A stretch of DNA of 48,721 nt from Bacteroidales bacterium UBA4243 (GCA_002396205.1 DGXB01000084.1:1-48721); one strand, 5' to 3'; shown: positions 39,886 through 48,404, counted from the first letter of the stretch. The notes: generated by a model not told the origin, from the sequence alone. Translations and numbers: made by a program.

Positions 39886-40710
39886 TTATTGTTTGCCGAG
39901 CAAGCTGTCATAGAAATCGTTGCACGCCTGGGCGTAGTGCACTTGCTCCTGATAGCTGAGGACGGGCTTCTTGACGGTTTGCAGGTGGGCGGCAATCTCG
40001 GGGTTCAGCTTCTCGGTGCAAACCACGATGCCGTCGGAATAGTCGATGGCGGCCTTGGTCAAGTTGACGAAGTTGCCCTCCTTGAAATACTTCAGGTCCT
40101 TGGCGTTCATTCCCGGAAGTTTCATCATCTTGTCGAACCCTGGCTTGAATTGCTCCTCAAACCCGTCGTCGTAGATGGAGTAGACAATTTTCGTCTCGTT
40201 GAAGAGCGGATTGTCGCGCACGTTCATGGCCCGTTTGATGTAGATGGGCATCAGTGCCGAAATCCAGCCATGGCAATGGATGATGTCGGGCGACCAGTTG
40301 AGTTTCTTCACCGTCTCGATGACGCCACGGGTGAAGAACACGCAACGCATGTCGTTGACGTCGCAGAAGTTGCCTTTCTCGTCATACATCAGGTATTTCT
40401 TCTTCGTGAAGAAATCGTCGTTGTCGATGAAATAGATCTGCATTCTCGCCTTCTGGATGGAGGCCACCTTGATGATGAGCGGGTGGTCGGTGTCGTTGAT
40501 GATGAGGTTCATTCCCGACAGGCGGATCACCTCGTGCAGTTGGTTGCGCCGCTCGTTGATGACACCGTAGCGAGGCATGAAAATCCTGATCTCCTTGCCA
40601 CTTTCCTGGGTGGCTTGGGGCAGATAACGGCCGATGAGGCTCATCGGGGTCTCAGGCAAATAGGGGGCGATTTCCTGATGGACGAATAATATTCTTCTCT
40701 TGTCAACCAT
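39886..40710 (-). CDS. Short GT5-type glycogen/starch synthase catalytic domain protein
   Basis: 274 residues from the ATG at 40708-40710. The upstream ATG at 40749 lies before the promoter and is rejected. The whole protein corresponds to the N-terminal Rossmann half of glycogen synthase: RRILFVHQEIAPYLPE, GKEIRIFMPRYGVINERRNQL, RGVIETVKKLNWSPDIIHCHGW, then DYSDGIVVCTEKL. The C-terminal GT-B half, which normally binds ADP-glucose, is absent, and the protein ends naturally at LLGKQ. Such stand-alone halves are normal in Bacteroidales, where they are annotated as glycogen synthase, but glucosyltransfer by this half alone is doubtful. Confidence 0.85.
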   Translation of the reverse strand: MVDKRRILFVHQEIAPYLPETPMSLIGRYLPQATQESGKEIRIFMPRYGVINERRNQLHEVIRLSGMNLIINDTDHPLIIKVASIQKARMQIYFIDNDDFFTKKKYLMYDEKGNFCDVNDMRCVFFTRGVIETVKKLNWSPDIIHCHGWISALMPIYIKRAMNVRDNPLFNETKIVYSIYDDGFEEQFKPGFDKMMKLPGMNAKDLKYFKEGNFVNLTKAAIDYSDGIVVCTEKLNPEIAAHLQTVKKPVLSYQEQVHYAQACNDFYDSLLGKQ

Positions 40711-40736
40711 GGGCTTTTGTCTTTCTTTTGAAACTA

Positions 40737-40744
40737 CAAAATTA
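40737..40744 (-). promoter_or_regulatory. -7 box of the GT5-DUF4270 operon
   Basis: CAAAATTA is TAATTTTG on the minus strand; transcription from about 40733 fixes the start at 40710. Confidence 0.55.
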
Positions 40745-40803
40745 CGCATTTTTTTCCGAATAACGCAAGAAAAAATTGAAATTCGTTGATTTTCAGTTTT
40801 TTT

Positions 40804-40885
40804 TGACTATGGCTTATGGCCGATGGCTTATGGCTCGTTTCGCCCAAAGTGCAAAGCCCAACCCTTTTGCCAAAGCGATCCATAA
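40804..40885. repeat. TATGGCTTATGG repeats with partial inverted copy
   Basis: CTATGGCTTATGG-CCGATGGCTTATGG at 40805-40833 and a complementary CCATAAGCC at ~40880. The same word builds the terminator hairpin at 5991-6055. The remainder of this gap is A/T-rich with AACAATTAAAC words. Confidence 0.5.
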
Positions 40886-40934
40886 GCCAACAACAATTAA
40901 ACAATTAAACGCCTCAACAATCAACAATAATCCA

Positions 40935-40942
40935 TATCTTTG
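40935..40942 (+). promoter_or_regulatory. -7 box of meaB
   Basis: TATCTTTG, 23 nt before the ATG at 40966. No good TTTG element 20-23 nt upstream. Confidence 0.5.
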
Positions 40943-40965
40943 CAAAATCAAAACCGCAACCCGCC

Positions 40966-42081
40966 ATGGAATACGAACACTTTGAAAATCAGGAGCACGA
41001 ATGGGAGTCGAACCTCAAGGTCACCGAAGGTGTCGAGGGTGCCATACAGGTCAACCCGAAGGCTTTGGAACGCCTTCGCCGCAACCAACAACAGCTGATG
41101 CCGCTTGAATGGTACGTCGACGGCATCCTCCGCTGCGACCGCGTGGCGCTCAGCAAGGCCATCACCTTGGTGGAAAGCGCCCTTCCCAAGCATCAGGGAT
41201 TGGCCCAACAAATCATCGCGGCATGTCTGCCCCATGCGGGCAAGGCTTTGCGACTGGGCATCACGGGTGTTCCCGGAGCGGGAAAGAGTACTTTCATCGA
41301 GGCTTTGGGCGTGCATCTTTGCAACCAAGGGCAAAAACTCGCCGTGTTGGCCATCGACCCCTCAAGCCAACGCTCGAAAGGCAGCATCCTTGGCGACAAG
41401 ACCCGCATGGAAACCCTTTCGACACATCCCAACGCCTACATCCGTCCTTCGGCCTCGGCAGGCACTTTGGGCGGCGTGGCAAGAAAGACGAGGGAAACGA
41501 TCATCCTTTGTGAAGCAGCGGGCTATGATACCATTTTCGTTGAAACCGTGGGCGTGGGTCAGTCCGAAACGGCGGTGCATTCCATGGTCGATTTCTTCCT
41601 CCTTATATTAATCAGCGGTGCCGGCGACGAGCTGCAAGGCATCAAGCGCGGCATCATGGAGATGGCCGATGGCATCGCCGTCAACAAGGCCGATGGCGAC
41701 AACGTGATGCGCGCCAATCGTGCCGCCGCAGAATGCCGCAACGCGCTGCACCTCTTCCCCTTGCCCGAATCGGGACAAGAGACCAAGGTGCTGACCTGTT
41801 CGGCACTTTCTGGCTTTAATATCGACGAGGTGTGGAAGATGGTTGCCGACCACGTGCAGGCCATCCGCGACAACGGCTACCTTTACAAGAAACGCGCCCA
41901 ACAAGACGTGCAGATGATGTACGACACGATGGACAGCGCCTTGAAGAACGATTTCTACCAAAACCAATTAGTCGCCGATCTCCTTCCTTTGGTCGAAAGC
42001 GACGTGCGCGGCCAACGGATGAGCGCGTATATCGGTGCGCAGAAACTTTTGGATGCCTATTTTAATATGCTGAAGCGTTGA
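40966..42081 (+). CDS. meaB: Methylmalonyl-CoA mutase-associated GTPase MeaB
   Basis: 371 residues. G3E-family GTPase: P-loop GVPGAGKS (101-108), AIDPSSQRSKGSILGDKTRM (switch region), FVETVGVGQSE (G3), and NKADGD in place of the NKxD motif. The C-terminal dimerisation helices (LLPLVESDVRGQRMSAYIGAQKLLDAYF) are present. MeaB protects and reloads the B12-dependent methylmalonyl-CoA mutase, part of the succinate-propionate route common in Bacteroidales. The mutase genes are not in the window. Confidence 0.93.
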   Translation: MEYEHFENQEHEWESNLKVTEGVEGAIQVNPKALERLRRNQQQLMPLEWYVDGILRCDRVALSKAITLVESALPKHQGLAQQIIAACLPHAGKALRLGITGVPGAGKSTFIEALGVHLCNQGQKLAVLAIDPSSQRSKGSILGDKTRMETLSTHPNAYIRPSASAGTLGGVARKTRETIILCEAAGYDTIFVETVGVGQSETAVHSMVDFFLLILISGAGDELQGIKRGIMEMADGIAVNKADGDNVMRANRAAAECRNALHLFPLPESGQETKVLTCSALSGFNIDEVWKMVADHVQAIRDNGYLYKKRAQQDVQMMYDTMDSALKNDFYQNQLVADLLPLVESDVRGQRMSAYIGAQKLLDAYFNMLKR

Positions 42082-42091
42082 CTCCCTTTTT

Positions 42092-42119
42092 GTTGAGACG
42101 CGCCATAGCACGTCTCAAC
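42092..42119. repeat. 28-bp palindrome (GTTGAGACG type)
   Basis: GTTGAGACGCGCCA followed by TAGCACGTCTCAAC, two mismatches, 10 bp after the meaB stop. Confidence 0.82.
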
Positions 42120-42183
42120 AACGGAACTTTGTTTTTATGTTCACAAAAACATCCATTTTTTTATTGTTTTTCATTTAAAACCG

Positions 42184-42191
42184 TATTTTTG
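42184..42191 (+). promoter_or_regulatory. -7 box of glmS
   Basis: TATTTTTG, 22 nt before the ATG at 42214. No glmS ribozyme was recognised upstream; the room is too small for it in the transcript. Confidence 0.5.
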
Positions 42192-42213
42192 CATCTTCAA
42201 ATCTTAATGAAAT

Positions 42214-44058
42214 ATGTGTGGAATTGTTGCCTATGTCGGCCATCAAGAGGCCTATCCCATCTTGATTGAGGGGCTGAAACGTCTTGAATATCGCGGTTAC
42301 GACAGCGCTGGTGTAGCGTTGTTGAATGAAAAAAACGAATTGAACGTCTACAAATCGAAAGGGAAAGTATCTGACTTGGAGGCTTTTGCTTCTTCCAAAG
42401 ACGTGAGCGGTCACATCGGCATCGCCCACACCCGCTGGGCCACCCATGGCGAGCCGAACCAGGTGAACGCCCACCCGCACCGCTCGCAAAGCGGCAACAT
42501 CGCCCTGATTCACAACGGCATCATCGAGAACTATCTCAGCCTGCGCAAGGAATTGGAGAAACGCGGCTTCACCTTCAAGTCGTCGACCGACACCGAGGTG
42601 CTCACCAACCTCATCGAGGATGTGCAGCAAAGCGAGCATGTCGACCTGTTTGAGGCCGTCCGCATCGCCTTGAACCATGTGATTGGTGCCTACGCCATCG
42701 CCATCGTCGAGAAAGGCCATCCCGACACGCTCATCGCCGCCCGCAAGGGCAGCCCGATGGTGATTGGCATCGGCGACGGCGAGTATTTCATCGCTTCCGA
42801 CGCCACGCCCATCGTAGGTCGCACTCAAAAAGTGGTTTACCTTGAAGACGAACAAGTTGTGCGCATCAAAATAGGCGAAGAGCTACACATCAAGACCATA
42901 CATGATGTGGAGGCCATGCCCTATGTGCAAGAGCTGAAGATGAACCTCGACAGCATCGAGAAGGCTGGCTTCGACCACTTCATGATGAAGGAAATCTACG
43001 AACAACCCGCCATCGTACGCGACACCATGCGTGGCCGCCTGCACCCCGAGAGCAACACTGTTCGCCTGGGCGGCATCTTGCAGTATGAGAAGCAGTTGCT
43101 CTATGCCGACAACATCGTCTTTGTGGCTTGTGGCACTTCTTGGCACGCCAGCTTGGTGGGCAGCTACCTCATCGAGAAGTTAGCCAAAATCCGCGTCAAA
43201 GTGGAATATGCTTCCGAGTTCCGCTATCGCGACCCCGTTGTGACCCCTCACGACGTCGTCATTGCCGTATCGCAGTCGGGCGAGACCGCCGACACCTTGG
43301 CCGCCATCCAGTTGGCCAAAGAGAAAGGAGCCGTCGTGTTAGGCATCTGCAATGTCATCGGCTCGTCCATCTCAAGAGCCACCGACGCAGGCATCTACAC
43401 CCATGCCGGTCCCGAAATCGGAGTGGCCTCCACCAAAGCCTTCACCTCGCAAGTCACTGTGATGGCCATGCTTGCCTTGCGCCTCGCCGAGCTGAAAGGC
43501 TCGATGAAAGACGAAGAACGCCTTGAATTCATACAAGAACTCGACCGTATCCCAGAGAAAATCCAGTGGACCCTCGACCATAGCGGTCATGTGAAAGACA
43601 TCGCCGAGAAATACAAGGATGTCCGTAACATGCTGTATCTTGGCCGTTTGCAAAACTATCCCGTGGCCCTTGAAGGTGCCTTGAAACTGAAGGAAATCTC
43701 ATACATCCACGCCGAGGGCTATCCCGCCGCCGAGATGAAACATGGTCCCATCGCCTTGATCGACAAGGACATGCCCGTGGTGTTCATCGCCACCAACCAC
43801 AGCACCTACGAAAAGGTGTTGAGCAACATCCAGGAAGTGAAAGCCCGTAATGGAAAAATCATCGCCGTGGTGAGCGAAAAAGATGTGTTGGCCCGCAAGA
43901 TGGCCGATTACGTCATCGAGATTCCCGAAACGGAATGCCTCTATTCGCCCCTGTTGGCCACCGTTCCGTTGCAAATCTTAGCCTACCATATTGCTGTGAT
44001 GCGCGGCTGCAACGTCGACCAACCGCGAAATCTGGCCAAATCCGTCACCGTTGAATGA
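42214..44058 (+). CDS. glmS: Glutamine-fructose-6-phosphate aminotransferase (isomerizing)
   Basis: 614 residues, full length. Begins MCGIVAYVGH, with Cys2 as the N-terminal nucleophile. The glutaminase domain (~1-240) carries HTRWATHGEPNQVNAHPH and LIHNGIIENY. Two SIS domains follow: VACGTSWHASLVG ... SQSGETADTLAA, and LGRLQNYPVALEGALKLKEISYIHAEGYPAAEMKHGP. It ends with the conserved NVDQPRNLAKSVTVE. It makes glucosamine 6-phosphate, the first step toward UDP-GlcNAc for peptidoglycan and LPS. Confidence 0.97.
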   Translation: MCGIVAYVGHQEAYPILIEGLKRLEYRGYDSAGVALLNEKNELNVYKSKGKVSDLEAFASSKDVSGHIGIAHTRWATHGEPNQVNAHPHRSQSGNIALIHNGIIENYLSLRKELEKRGFTFKSSTDTEVLTNLIEDVQQSEHVDLFEAVRIALNHVIGAYAIAIVEKGHPDTLIAARKGSPMVIGIGDGEYFIASDATPIVGRTQKVVYLEDEQVVRIKIGEELHIKTIHDVEAMPYVQELKMNLDSIEKAGFDHFMMKEIYEQPAIVRDTMRGRLHPESNTVRLGGILQYEKQLLYADNIVFVACGTSWHASLVGSYLIEKLAKIRVKVEYASEFRYRDPVVTPHDVVIAVSQSGETADTLAAIQLAKEKGAVVLGICNVIGSSISRATDAGIYTHAGPEIGVASTKAFTSQVTVMAMLALRLAELKGSMKDEERLEFIQELDRIPEKIQWTLDHSGHVKDIAEKYKDVRNMLYLGRLQNYPVALEGALKLKEISYIHAEGYPAAEMKHGPIALIDKDMPVVFIATNHSTYEKVLSNIQEVKARNGKIIAVVSEKDVLARKMADYVIEIPETECLYSPLLATVPLQILAYHIAVMRGCNVDQPRNLAKSVTVE

Positions 44059-44066
44059 CCAATCGA

Positions 44067-44094
44067 GTAGAGACGTGCCACAGCGCGTCTCTAC
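44067..44094. repeat. 28-bp palindrome (GTAGAGACG type)
   Basis: GTAGAGACGTGCCA followed by CAGCGCGTCTCTAC, three central mismatches, 8 bp after the glmS stop and before the convergent small gene. Confidence 0.82.
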
Positions 44095-44101
44095 AACCTT
44101 G

Positions 44102-44338
44102 TTATTCCGACATTTGCCTGTATTCCCCTGCCTTCGCCTCGTCGCCGCTGAGGGCATACAACTCGGCGAGGTTGCGGCAGGCTTCTTTGCGAACGTTTTC
44201 TTGTGCCTCGGTAAGCGGGCCTTCGCCAAGTTTCGAGAGCACGCGCTCGTATTCCGCTATCAATTCGGGACCTTCCTCGCCGTTGGCTTCCATCGTCTTG
44301 GCGTTGTTGAAGGCAATCATCCAGTCTCTTAGTGCCAT
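44102..44338 (-). CDS. Small helical protein of unknown function
   Basis: 78 residues from the ATG at 44336-44338. The longer frame from 44371 overlaps the promoter box CAAAAGTA (TACTTTTG on the minus strand, 44369-44376). The sequence is acidic and entirely helical in character (LRDWMIAFNNAKTMEAN, LIAEYERVLSKLGEG, CRNLAELYALSGDEAKAGEY) and looks like two to three TPR-like helices. No signal peptide. I do not recognise the family. Coding is supported by the promoter box and even amino-acid composition. Confidence 0.65.
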   Translation of the reverse strand: MALRDWMIAFNNAKTMEANGEEGPELIAEYERVLSKLGEGPLTEAQENVRKEACRNLAELYALSGDEAKAGEYRQMSE

Positions 44339-44368
44339 AATGCTTGTTTTTTGCGTTGAAATCTCTCG

Positions 44369-44376
44369 CAAAAGTA
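44369..44376 (-). promoter_or_regulatory. -7 box of the small helical protein gene
   Basis: CAAAAGTA on the plus strand, TACTTTTG read on the minus strand, 30 nt before the ATG at 44338. Confidence 0.5.
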
Positions 44377-44422
44377 AGAAAATACCTCAATATGTAGAGG
44401 AAAAAACCGCTTTTATTCTTCT

Positions 44423-44457
44423 TTTGGGCAACGATGACGGAATTATTACTATCTTTG
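44423..44457 (+). promoter_or_regulatory. Promoter of glnA
   Basis: TTTG at 44423-44426, a 23-nt spacer, then TATCTTTG at 44450-44457. The leader of about 120 nt before 44583 contains GTCTCGCGTCCCGTGTCCCG, which may fold weakly. No known riboswitch was recognised. Confidence 0.6.
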
Positions 44458-44582
44458 CGCAAAATCTGGACTGCTTCGTGCCTCGCAGTGACGCGAAACG
44501 GCAAAAAGTCTCGCGTCCCGTGTCCCGCAGTCCCGTGTCAATATTGATTCTTAAATATTTAAATCTGAAATACAAAATCGTA

Positions 44583-46094
44583 ATGGACGCAAAAATTGCC
44601 ATGAACCCCAATCGTCTGGTGCAGTACCTCCAAAAGCCTGCAGCAGAGTTCACTCGCGCCGACATCATTCGTTACTGCGAGGAAAATGAAATAGAATTCG
44701 TCAACTTCCACTATTGTGGTTGGGACGGCAAACTGAAGACCCTCAACTTCGTGATCCACAGCGCGGAGCACCTTGAGAACATCCTCACCGCCGGCGAGCG
44801 CGTCGACGGCTCGAGCCTCTTCCCCTTCATCGAAGCCGGAAAGAGCGACCTCTATGTGGTGCCGAAGTACCGCACCGCTTTCCTCAACCCCTTCTCAGAG
44901 ATCCCGACCTTGGACATCCTCTGCTCGTTCTACAACCGCGACGGCGAGCCTTTCGAAAGCTCACCTGAGTACATCCTCCACAAAGCCCACGAAGCCTTCA
45001 AGAAGACCACGGGCCTGAAGATGGAAACCATGGGCGAGCTGGAATATTACATCATCGCCGACGACGAGGAAATCTACGAGGTGCCCGACCAAAAGGGCTA
45101 CCACGAGAGCGCCCCGTTCAACAAGTTCACCGAGTACCGCGTCGAGGCCATGCGCCTCATCGCCCAAGCCGGTGGCTTGATCAAGTACGGTCACTCCGAA
45201 GTGGGCAACTTCACCCACGAAGGCAAGATCTACGAGCAGAATGAAATCGAGTTCCTGCCCACCAACATCGAGGATGCCGCCGACCAACTCGTTGTCGCCA
45301 AGTGGATTATGCGCCAGTTGGCCTACCAATACGGTGTCACCTTGACCTTCGCCCCGAAGATCACTGTGGGCAAGGCCGGATCGGGAATGCACGTCCACTG
45401 CAAGTTCACGAAAGATGGCAAGAGCGTGATGGTCAACAAGGGTGAACTCAGCGACTACGGCAAAAAAGCCATCGCCGGCTACATGGACGCTGGCACTTCG
45501 CTGCCTGCCTTCGGCAACCCCAACCCGCTGTCGTTCCTCCGCTTAGTGCCCCATCAGGAAGCCCCGACCTCGCTGTGCTGGTCCTACTCGAACCGCAGCG
45601 CCCTGGTGCGCGTGCCGCTCGGCTGGATCAACAACGGCAAGGACATGGCCGCCAACGCCAACCCGCTTGAGAAGAAGTCGAACAAGGACTTCAGCGAGAA
45701 GCAGACCTTCGAATGGCGTGCCTCCGACGGTTGCGCCGACATGTACCTGCTGATGGCCGCCCTTTGCTGCGCCGCCCGTCACGGCTTCGAGATGCCCAAC
45801 GCCCTCGAAGTGGCCGAAAAGACCTACGTCGGCCTCGGCGTCAACATCCACGACGACAAGAACAAGAAGCTCCAAGAGAGCCTCGAACAACTGCCCGACA
45901 GCTGCGTGGCCGCCGCCAAGGAATTGGCCAAGGACCGCAAGATCTACACCGACAAGGGCGTGTTCTCCGACAGCATCGTCGACTATATGATCAAGTTCCT
46001 CACTGACTTCAACGATGCCAACCTCCGCAAGGAATTGGGCAACGACACCGAGAAGATTTTGAAACTGGTGAAGGAAAACATTCATGTGGGATAA
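44583..46094 (+). CDS. glnA: Glutamine synthetase (type I, Bacteroidota form)
   Basis: 503 residues from the ATG at 44583; the longer frame from 44055 is an accidental extension across promoter and repeats. Beta-grasp domain: VNFHYCGWDGKLKTLNFVI, then DGSSLFPFIEAGKSDLYVVP. Catalytic domain: METMGELEYYII (Mg-binding Glu), EVGNFTHEGKIYEQNEIEFLP, GSGMHVHCKF (active-site His) and NRSALVRVPLGW. It joins ammonia to glutamate. The adenylylation-loop tyrosine of proteobacterial GlnA was not found by eye, in line with the Bacteroidota form. Probably the main ammonium-assimilation enzyme of the host. Confidence 0.94.
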   Translation: MDAKIAMNPNRLVQYLQKPAAEFTRADIIRYCEENEIEFVNFHYCGWDGKLKTLNFVIHSAEHLENILTAGERVDGSSLFPFIEAGKSDLYVVPKYRTAFLNPFSEIPTLDILCSFYNRDGEPFESSPEYILHKAHEAFKKTTGLKMETMGELEYYIIADDEEIYEVPDQKGYHESAPFNKFTEYRVEAMRLIAQAGGLIKYGHSEVGNFTHEGKIYEQNEIEFLPTNIEDAADQLVVAKWIMRQLAYQYGVTLTFAPKITVGKAGSGMHVHCKFTKDGKSVMVNKGELSDYGKKAIAGYMDAGTSLPAFGNPNPLSFLRLVPHQEAPTSLCWSYSNRSALVRVPLGWINNGKDMAANANPLEKKSNKDFSEKQTFEWRASDGCADMYLLMAALCCAARHGFEMPNALEVAEKTYVGLGVNIHDDKNKKLQESLEQLPDSCVAAAKELAKDRKIYTDKGVFSDSIVDYMIKFLTDFNDANLRKELGNDTEKILKLVKENIHVG

Positions 46095-46111
46095 TTTTCC
46101 GGTATAATCTG

Positions 46112-46139
46112 GTAGAGACGTAGCGCGCTACGTCTCTAC
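46112..46139. repeat. 28-bp palindrome (GTAGAGACG type)
   Basis: Perfect, identical to the copy at 36600-36627. It lies 17 bp after the glnA stop and 20 bp before the start of the glycosyltransferase gene. Confidence 0.88.
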
Positions 46140-46159
46140 AAACCGACCGAAAACGAGAA

Positions 46160-47884
46160 ATGGCCATGACAAAGGACAAATTCAATTGGAAATTTTGCCT
46201 TTGTTGTGGCCTTTTCTTTTGGTTTGTCGTCAACCTGTTGCAGGGCATCTTCACCGAGATACAAGAAGACGAGGCCTATTACCACCTTTGGGGCGAGCAT
46301 CTCGCCTGGGGCTATTTCGACCACCCGCCCATGGTGGCCTTGATGACATTTCTCAGCAGCATTCTGTTTTCGGGCACTTTAGGCGTGAGGTTTTTCACAA
46401 TCATCGCCTCGTGCCTTTCGTTGTTTGTGATGTGGTTGATTGCCATAGATCGACCTTTCAATCCCTCAATAGACTCGAAGCGCGGAGACCTTAACCCCAA
46501 AAGCATATTGCTGTTTTTCATCGTCTCCTGGTCCATTGTGATGTTCAATATCTACGGCTTCGTCGCCACGCCTGATGCCGCATTGATCCTGTTTTCGGCC
46601 TTATTCCTATTAATATACCAGCGATACTTGGCCGACCAGTCATGGAAAAACGCCCTGCTCATGGGTCTCACGATGGCCTTGATGGTTTACAGCAAATACC
46701 ACGCATTCTTGCTCTTAGGCTTGATTGTGCTGTCCAACCTTAAACTACTGAAAGACGGCAAGTTTTATATAGCCTGCCTTTTGGCTTTGGCCTTGTTGAC
46801 GCCACATATCTTATGGCAAATCCACGCTGATTTTCCGAGTTTCCGCTATCATCTTTCGGGGCGCAGCGAGGCTTTCCGTTGGAGTTATTTCTTTGAATAT
46901 CTGCCGAATCAGCTGCTGATTTTCAATCCGTTCACGTTTGGAGCGGTTGTTTATGTGTTAATCAAATACAGACCTGACAATACATTCGAACGCGGTATGC
47001 ACTTTACCCTCATTGGGTTCTTTTTCTTCTTCTGGCTAATGGCTTTCCGGGGGCACGTAGAGCCGCATTGGACCATCGTCTGCATGATTCCAGCCGTGGT
47101 GTTGGTCTACCGAAAAGCATTAATCGACGAGAAACTAAGAAGATACATCCAACGGTTTGTATTACCATCCCTCCTGCTCATCGTCGCCTTCAGAATCGCT
47201 TTGCTGACTCCGTTGGCAGCTCGCTTTGGCTTCAGCGACAAGCAAAAGCAATACGAAACCATCGCGAAGGCGGCGGGCGACAGCCCTGTGGTGTTTCAAG
47301 GCTCGTTCCAGCGGCCGTCTCTTTACCATTACTTCACGGGCAAGCCAAGCTCGACACTACGAAGCTATTACGACCGAAAGACCCAATACGACCTCTGGCA
47401 GTTCGACAAGGATTGGATTGGGAAGACCGTCTTCGTGAGCGGCCACCTCGAAGGACTCTCGCGGCATTACCAAGGCGACGGCGTGGAAGTGGAAGGTTAC
47501 CTCTGCGACGATTTCTCGACAGCCAACCGGCTGGTGACCACCTTCGAAATCACCAACGCCAATGCTGCGATGGAGTTCCACCAGGGCGACACCCTCCGCA
47601 TCGACTTCGCCATCCACAACCCATGCGACGCACCCATCGATTTCCTTCGCAAGGACTTCCGCATGGTCATCAAGGCGCATTACCTGCCTGGCGACGCCTA
47701 CAGCTATTGCCGTTATCAAAAATTTGGAATCATTGAGCCGCATTCCACCTATCGGGGACAGATGTACACCGTCGTGAGCAGCGACCTCGCATTGGGCAAA
47801 TACACCTTCAATCTCGGCATCGGCGACCGCATTGCGGCCTACGTCACCGACGAGAGCGGCGTGGAAATCACGATTGTTCCCTGA
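46160..47884 (+). CDS. GT39/ArnT-type membrane glycosyltransferase
   Basis: 574 residues. After the first transmembrane helix comes the catalytic loop of the GT-C fold, with EDEAYYHLW and GYFDHPPMVAL; the Asp/Glu pair is the metal or base site of dolichyl/undecaprenyl-phosphate-sugar transferases. About ten further hydrophobic segments run to residue ~400 (FTIIASCLSLFVMWLIA, LLIYQRYLAD, FYIACLLALALLTPHILW, FFFFFWLMAF, LLLIVAFRIALL). The C-terminal ~150 residues are soluble and strand-rich. It transfers a sugar from a lipid carrier to a lipid or protein on the periplasmic side; acceptor unknown. The start may be 46160 or the Met at 46166. It converges with the IPExxxVDY gene, overlapping it by 17 bp. 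Confidence 0.87.
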   Translation: MAMTKDKFNWKFCLCCGLFFWFVVNLLQGIFTEIQEDEAYYHLWGEHLAWGYFDHPPMVALMTFLSSILFSGTLGVRFFTIIASCLSLFVMWLIAIDRPFNPSIDSKRGDLNPKSILLFFIVSWSIVMFNIYGFVATPDAALILFSALFLLIYQRYLADQSWKNALLMGLTMALMVYSKYHAFLLLGLIVLSNLKLLKDGKFYIACLLALALLTPHILWQIHADFPSFRYHLSGRSEAFRWSYFFEYLPNQLLIFNPFTFGAVVYVLIKYRPDNTFERGMHFTLIGFFFFFWLMAFRGHVEPHWTIVCMIPAVVLVYRKALIDEKLRRYIQRFVLPSLLLIVAFRIALLTPLAARFGFSDKQKQYETIAKAAGDSPVVFQGSFQRPSLYHYFTGKPSSTLRSYYDRKTQYDLWQFDKDWIGKTVFVSGHLEGLSRHYQGDGVEVEGYLCDDFSTANRLVTTFEITNANAAMEFHQGDTLRIDFAIHNPCDAPIDFLRKDFRMVIKAHYLPGDAYSYCRYQKFGIIEPHSTYRGQMYTVVSSDLALGKYTFNLGIGDRIAAYVTDESGVEITIVP

Positions 47885-48389
47885 GAGCGGCCAATTGTGC
47901 CTCTTCCTCGCGCATCCGCTGGCGCACGGCATGGATGTCGCTGAGTTTCTTTTTCTTGTCAATCATCTGCTGCTCGCAGTCGGCAATGGTTTCGAGCACC
48001 ATACGCAGGTTCCTGTCTTTCTCCAAAACGAAGGCATGGCCGATGCCATCCACCTCGCGCAAGCTGCGCATGATGCTGATTTGTCGTTCGGGAGTGATGC
48101 TGTTTTGGATGAGAAGGAGATAGTCGAGACGGGGGCTGAAAGGATAAAGCACCTTGTCTTTGCAAACCAAGGAGACGAGGTTGTAGACATTGTAGTTCTC
48201 GCCGGCAGTGTAATAGAAAAAGGAGAACGGAGCGCCTTCGAAGACGAGGTCGTCGTAGCGCACAAGATCGAGGGCGAGCTTGTTGTTGAGGCTCCATGCC
48301 AGCTTGTAGTCGACCAAGACCGAGTTGATGCCGACAACGGTGGTGTCGTCGAACGAGGCGATTTGCAGTTTGTTGCTTTTGGGTTTCAT
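47868..48389 (-). CDS. IPExxxVDY family protein
   Basis: 173 residues from the ATG at 48387-48389 (MKPKSNKLQIASFDD). Recognised from the family's layout: a short strand, then V-G-INSVLVDYKLAWSLN, where the family's IPExxxVDY motif is degenerate (INS in place of IPE). FSFFYYTAGENYNVYNLVSL and LDYLLLIQNS follow, then a C-terminal coiled coil. No function is known. It follows rnc by 15 bp, a conserved Bacteroidota arrangement, and both are likely from one message. Confidence 0.85.
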   Translation of the reverse strand: MKPKSNKLQIASFDDTTVVGINSVLVDYKLAWSLNNKLALDLVRYDDLVFEGAPFSFFYYTAGENYNVYNLVSLVCKDKVLYPFSPRLDYLLLIQNSITPERQISIMRSLREVDGIGHAFVLEKDRNLRMVLETIADCEQQMIDKKKKLSDIHAVRQRMREEEAQLAALREQS

Positions 48390-48404
48390 GCCGCAAAGAT
48401 ACAA

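Noticed and set aside
42082..42213. glmS ribozyme
   Set aside because: No ribozyme core seen; the promoter box lies 22 nt from the ATG.
44055..44582. 680-residue glutamine synthetase
   Set aside because: The extra 176 codons cross a palindrome, a convergent gene and the glnA promoter. Family length and homology start at 44583.
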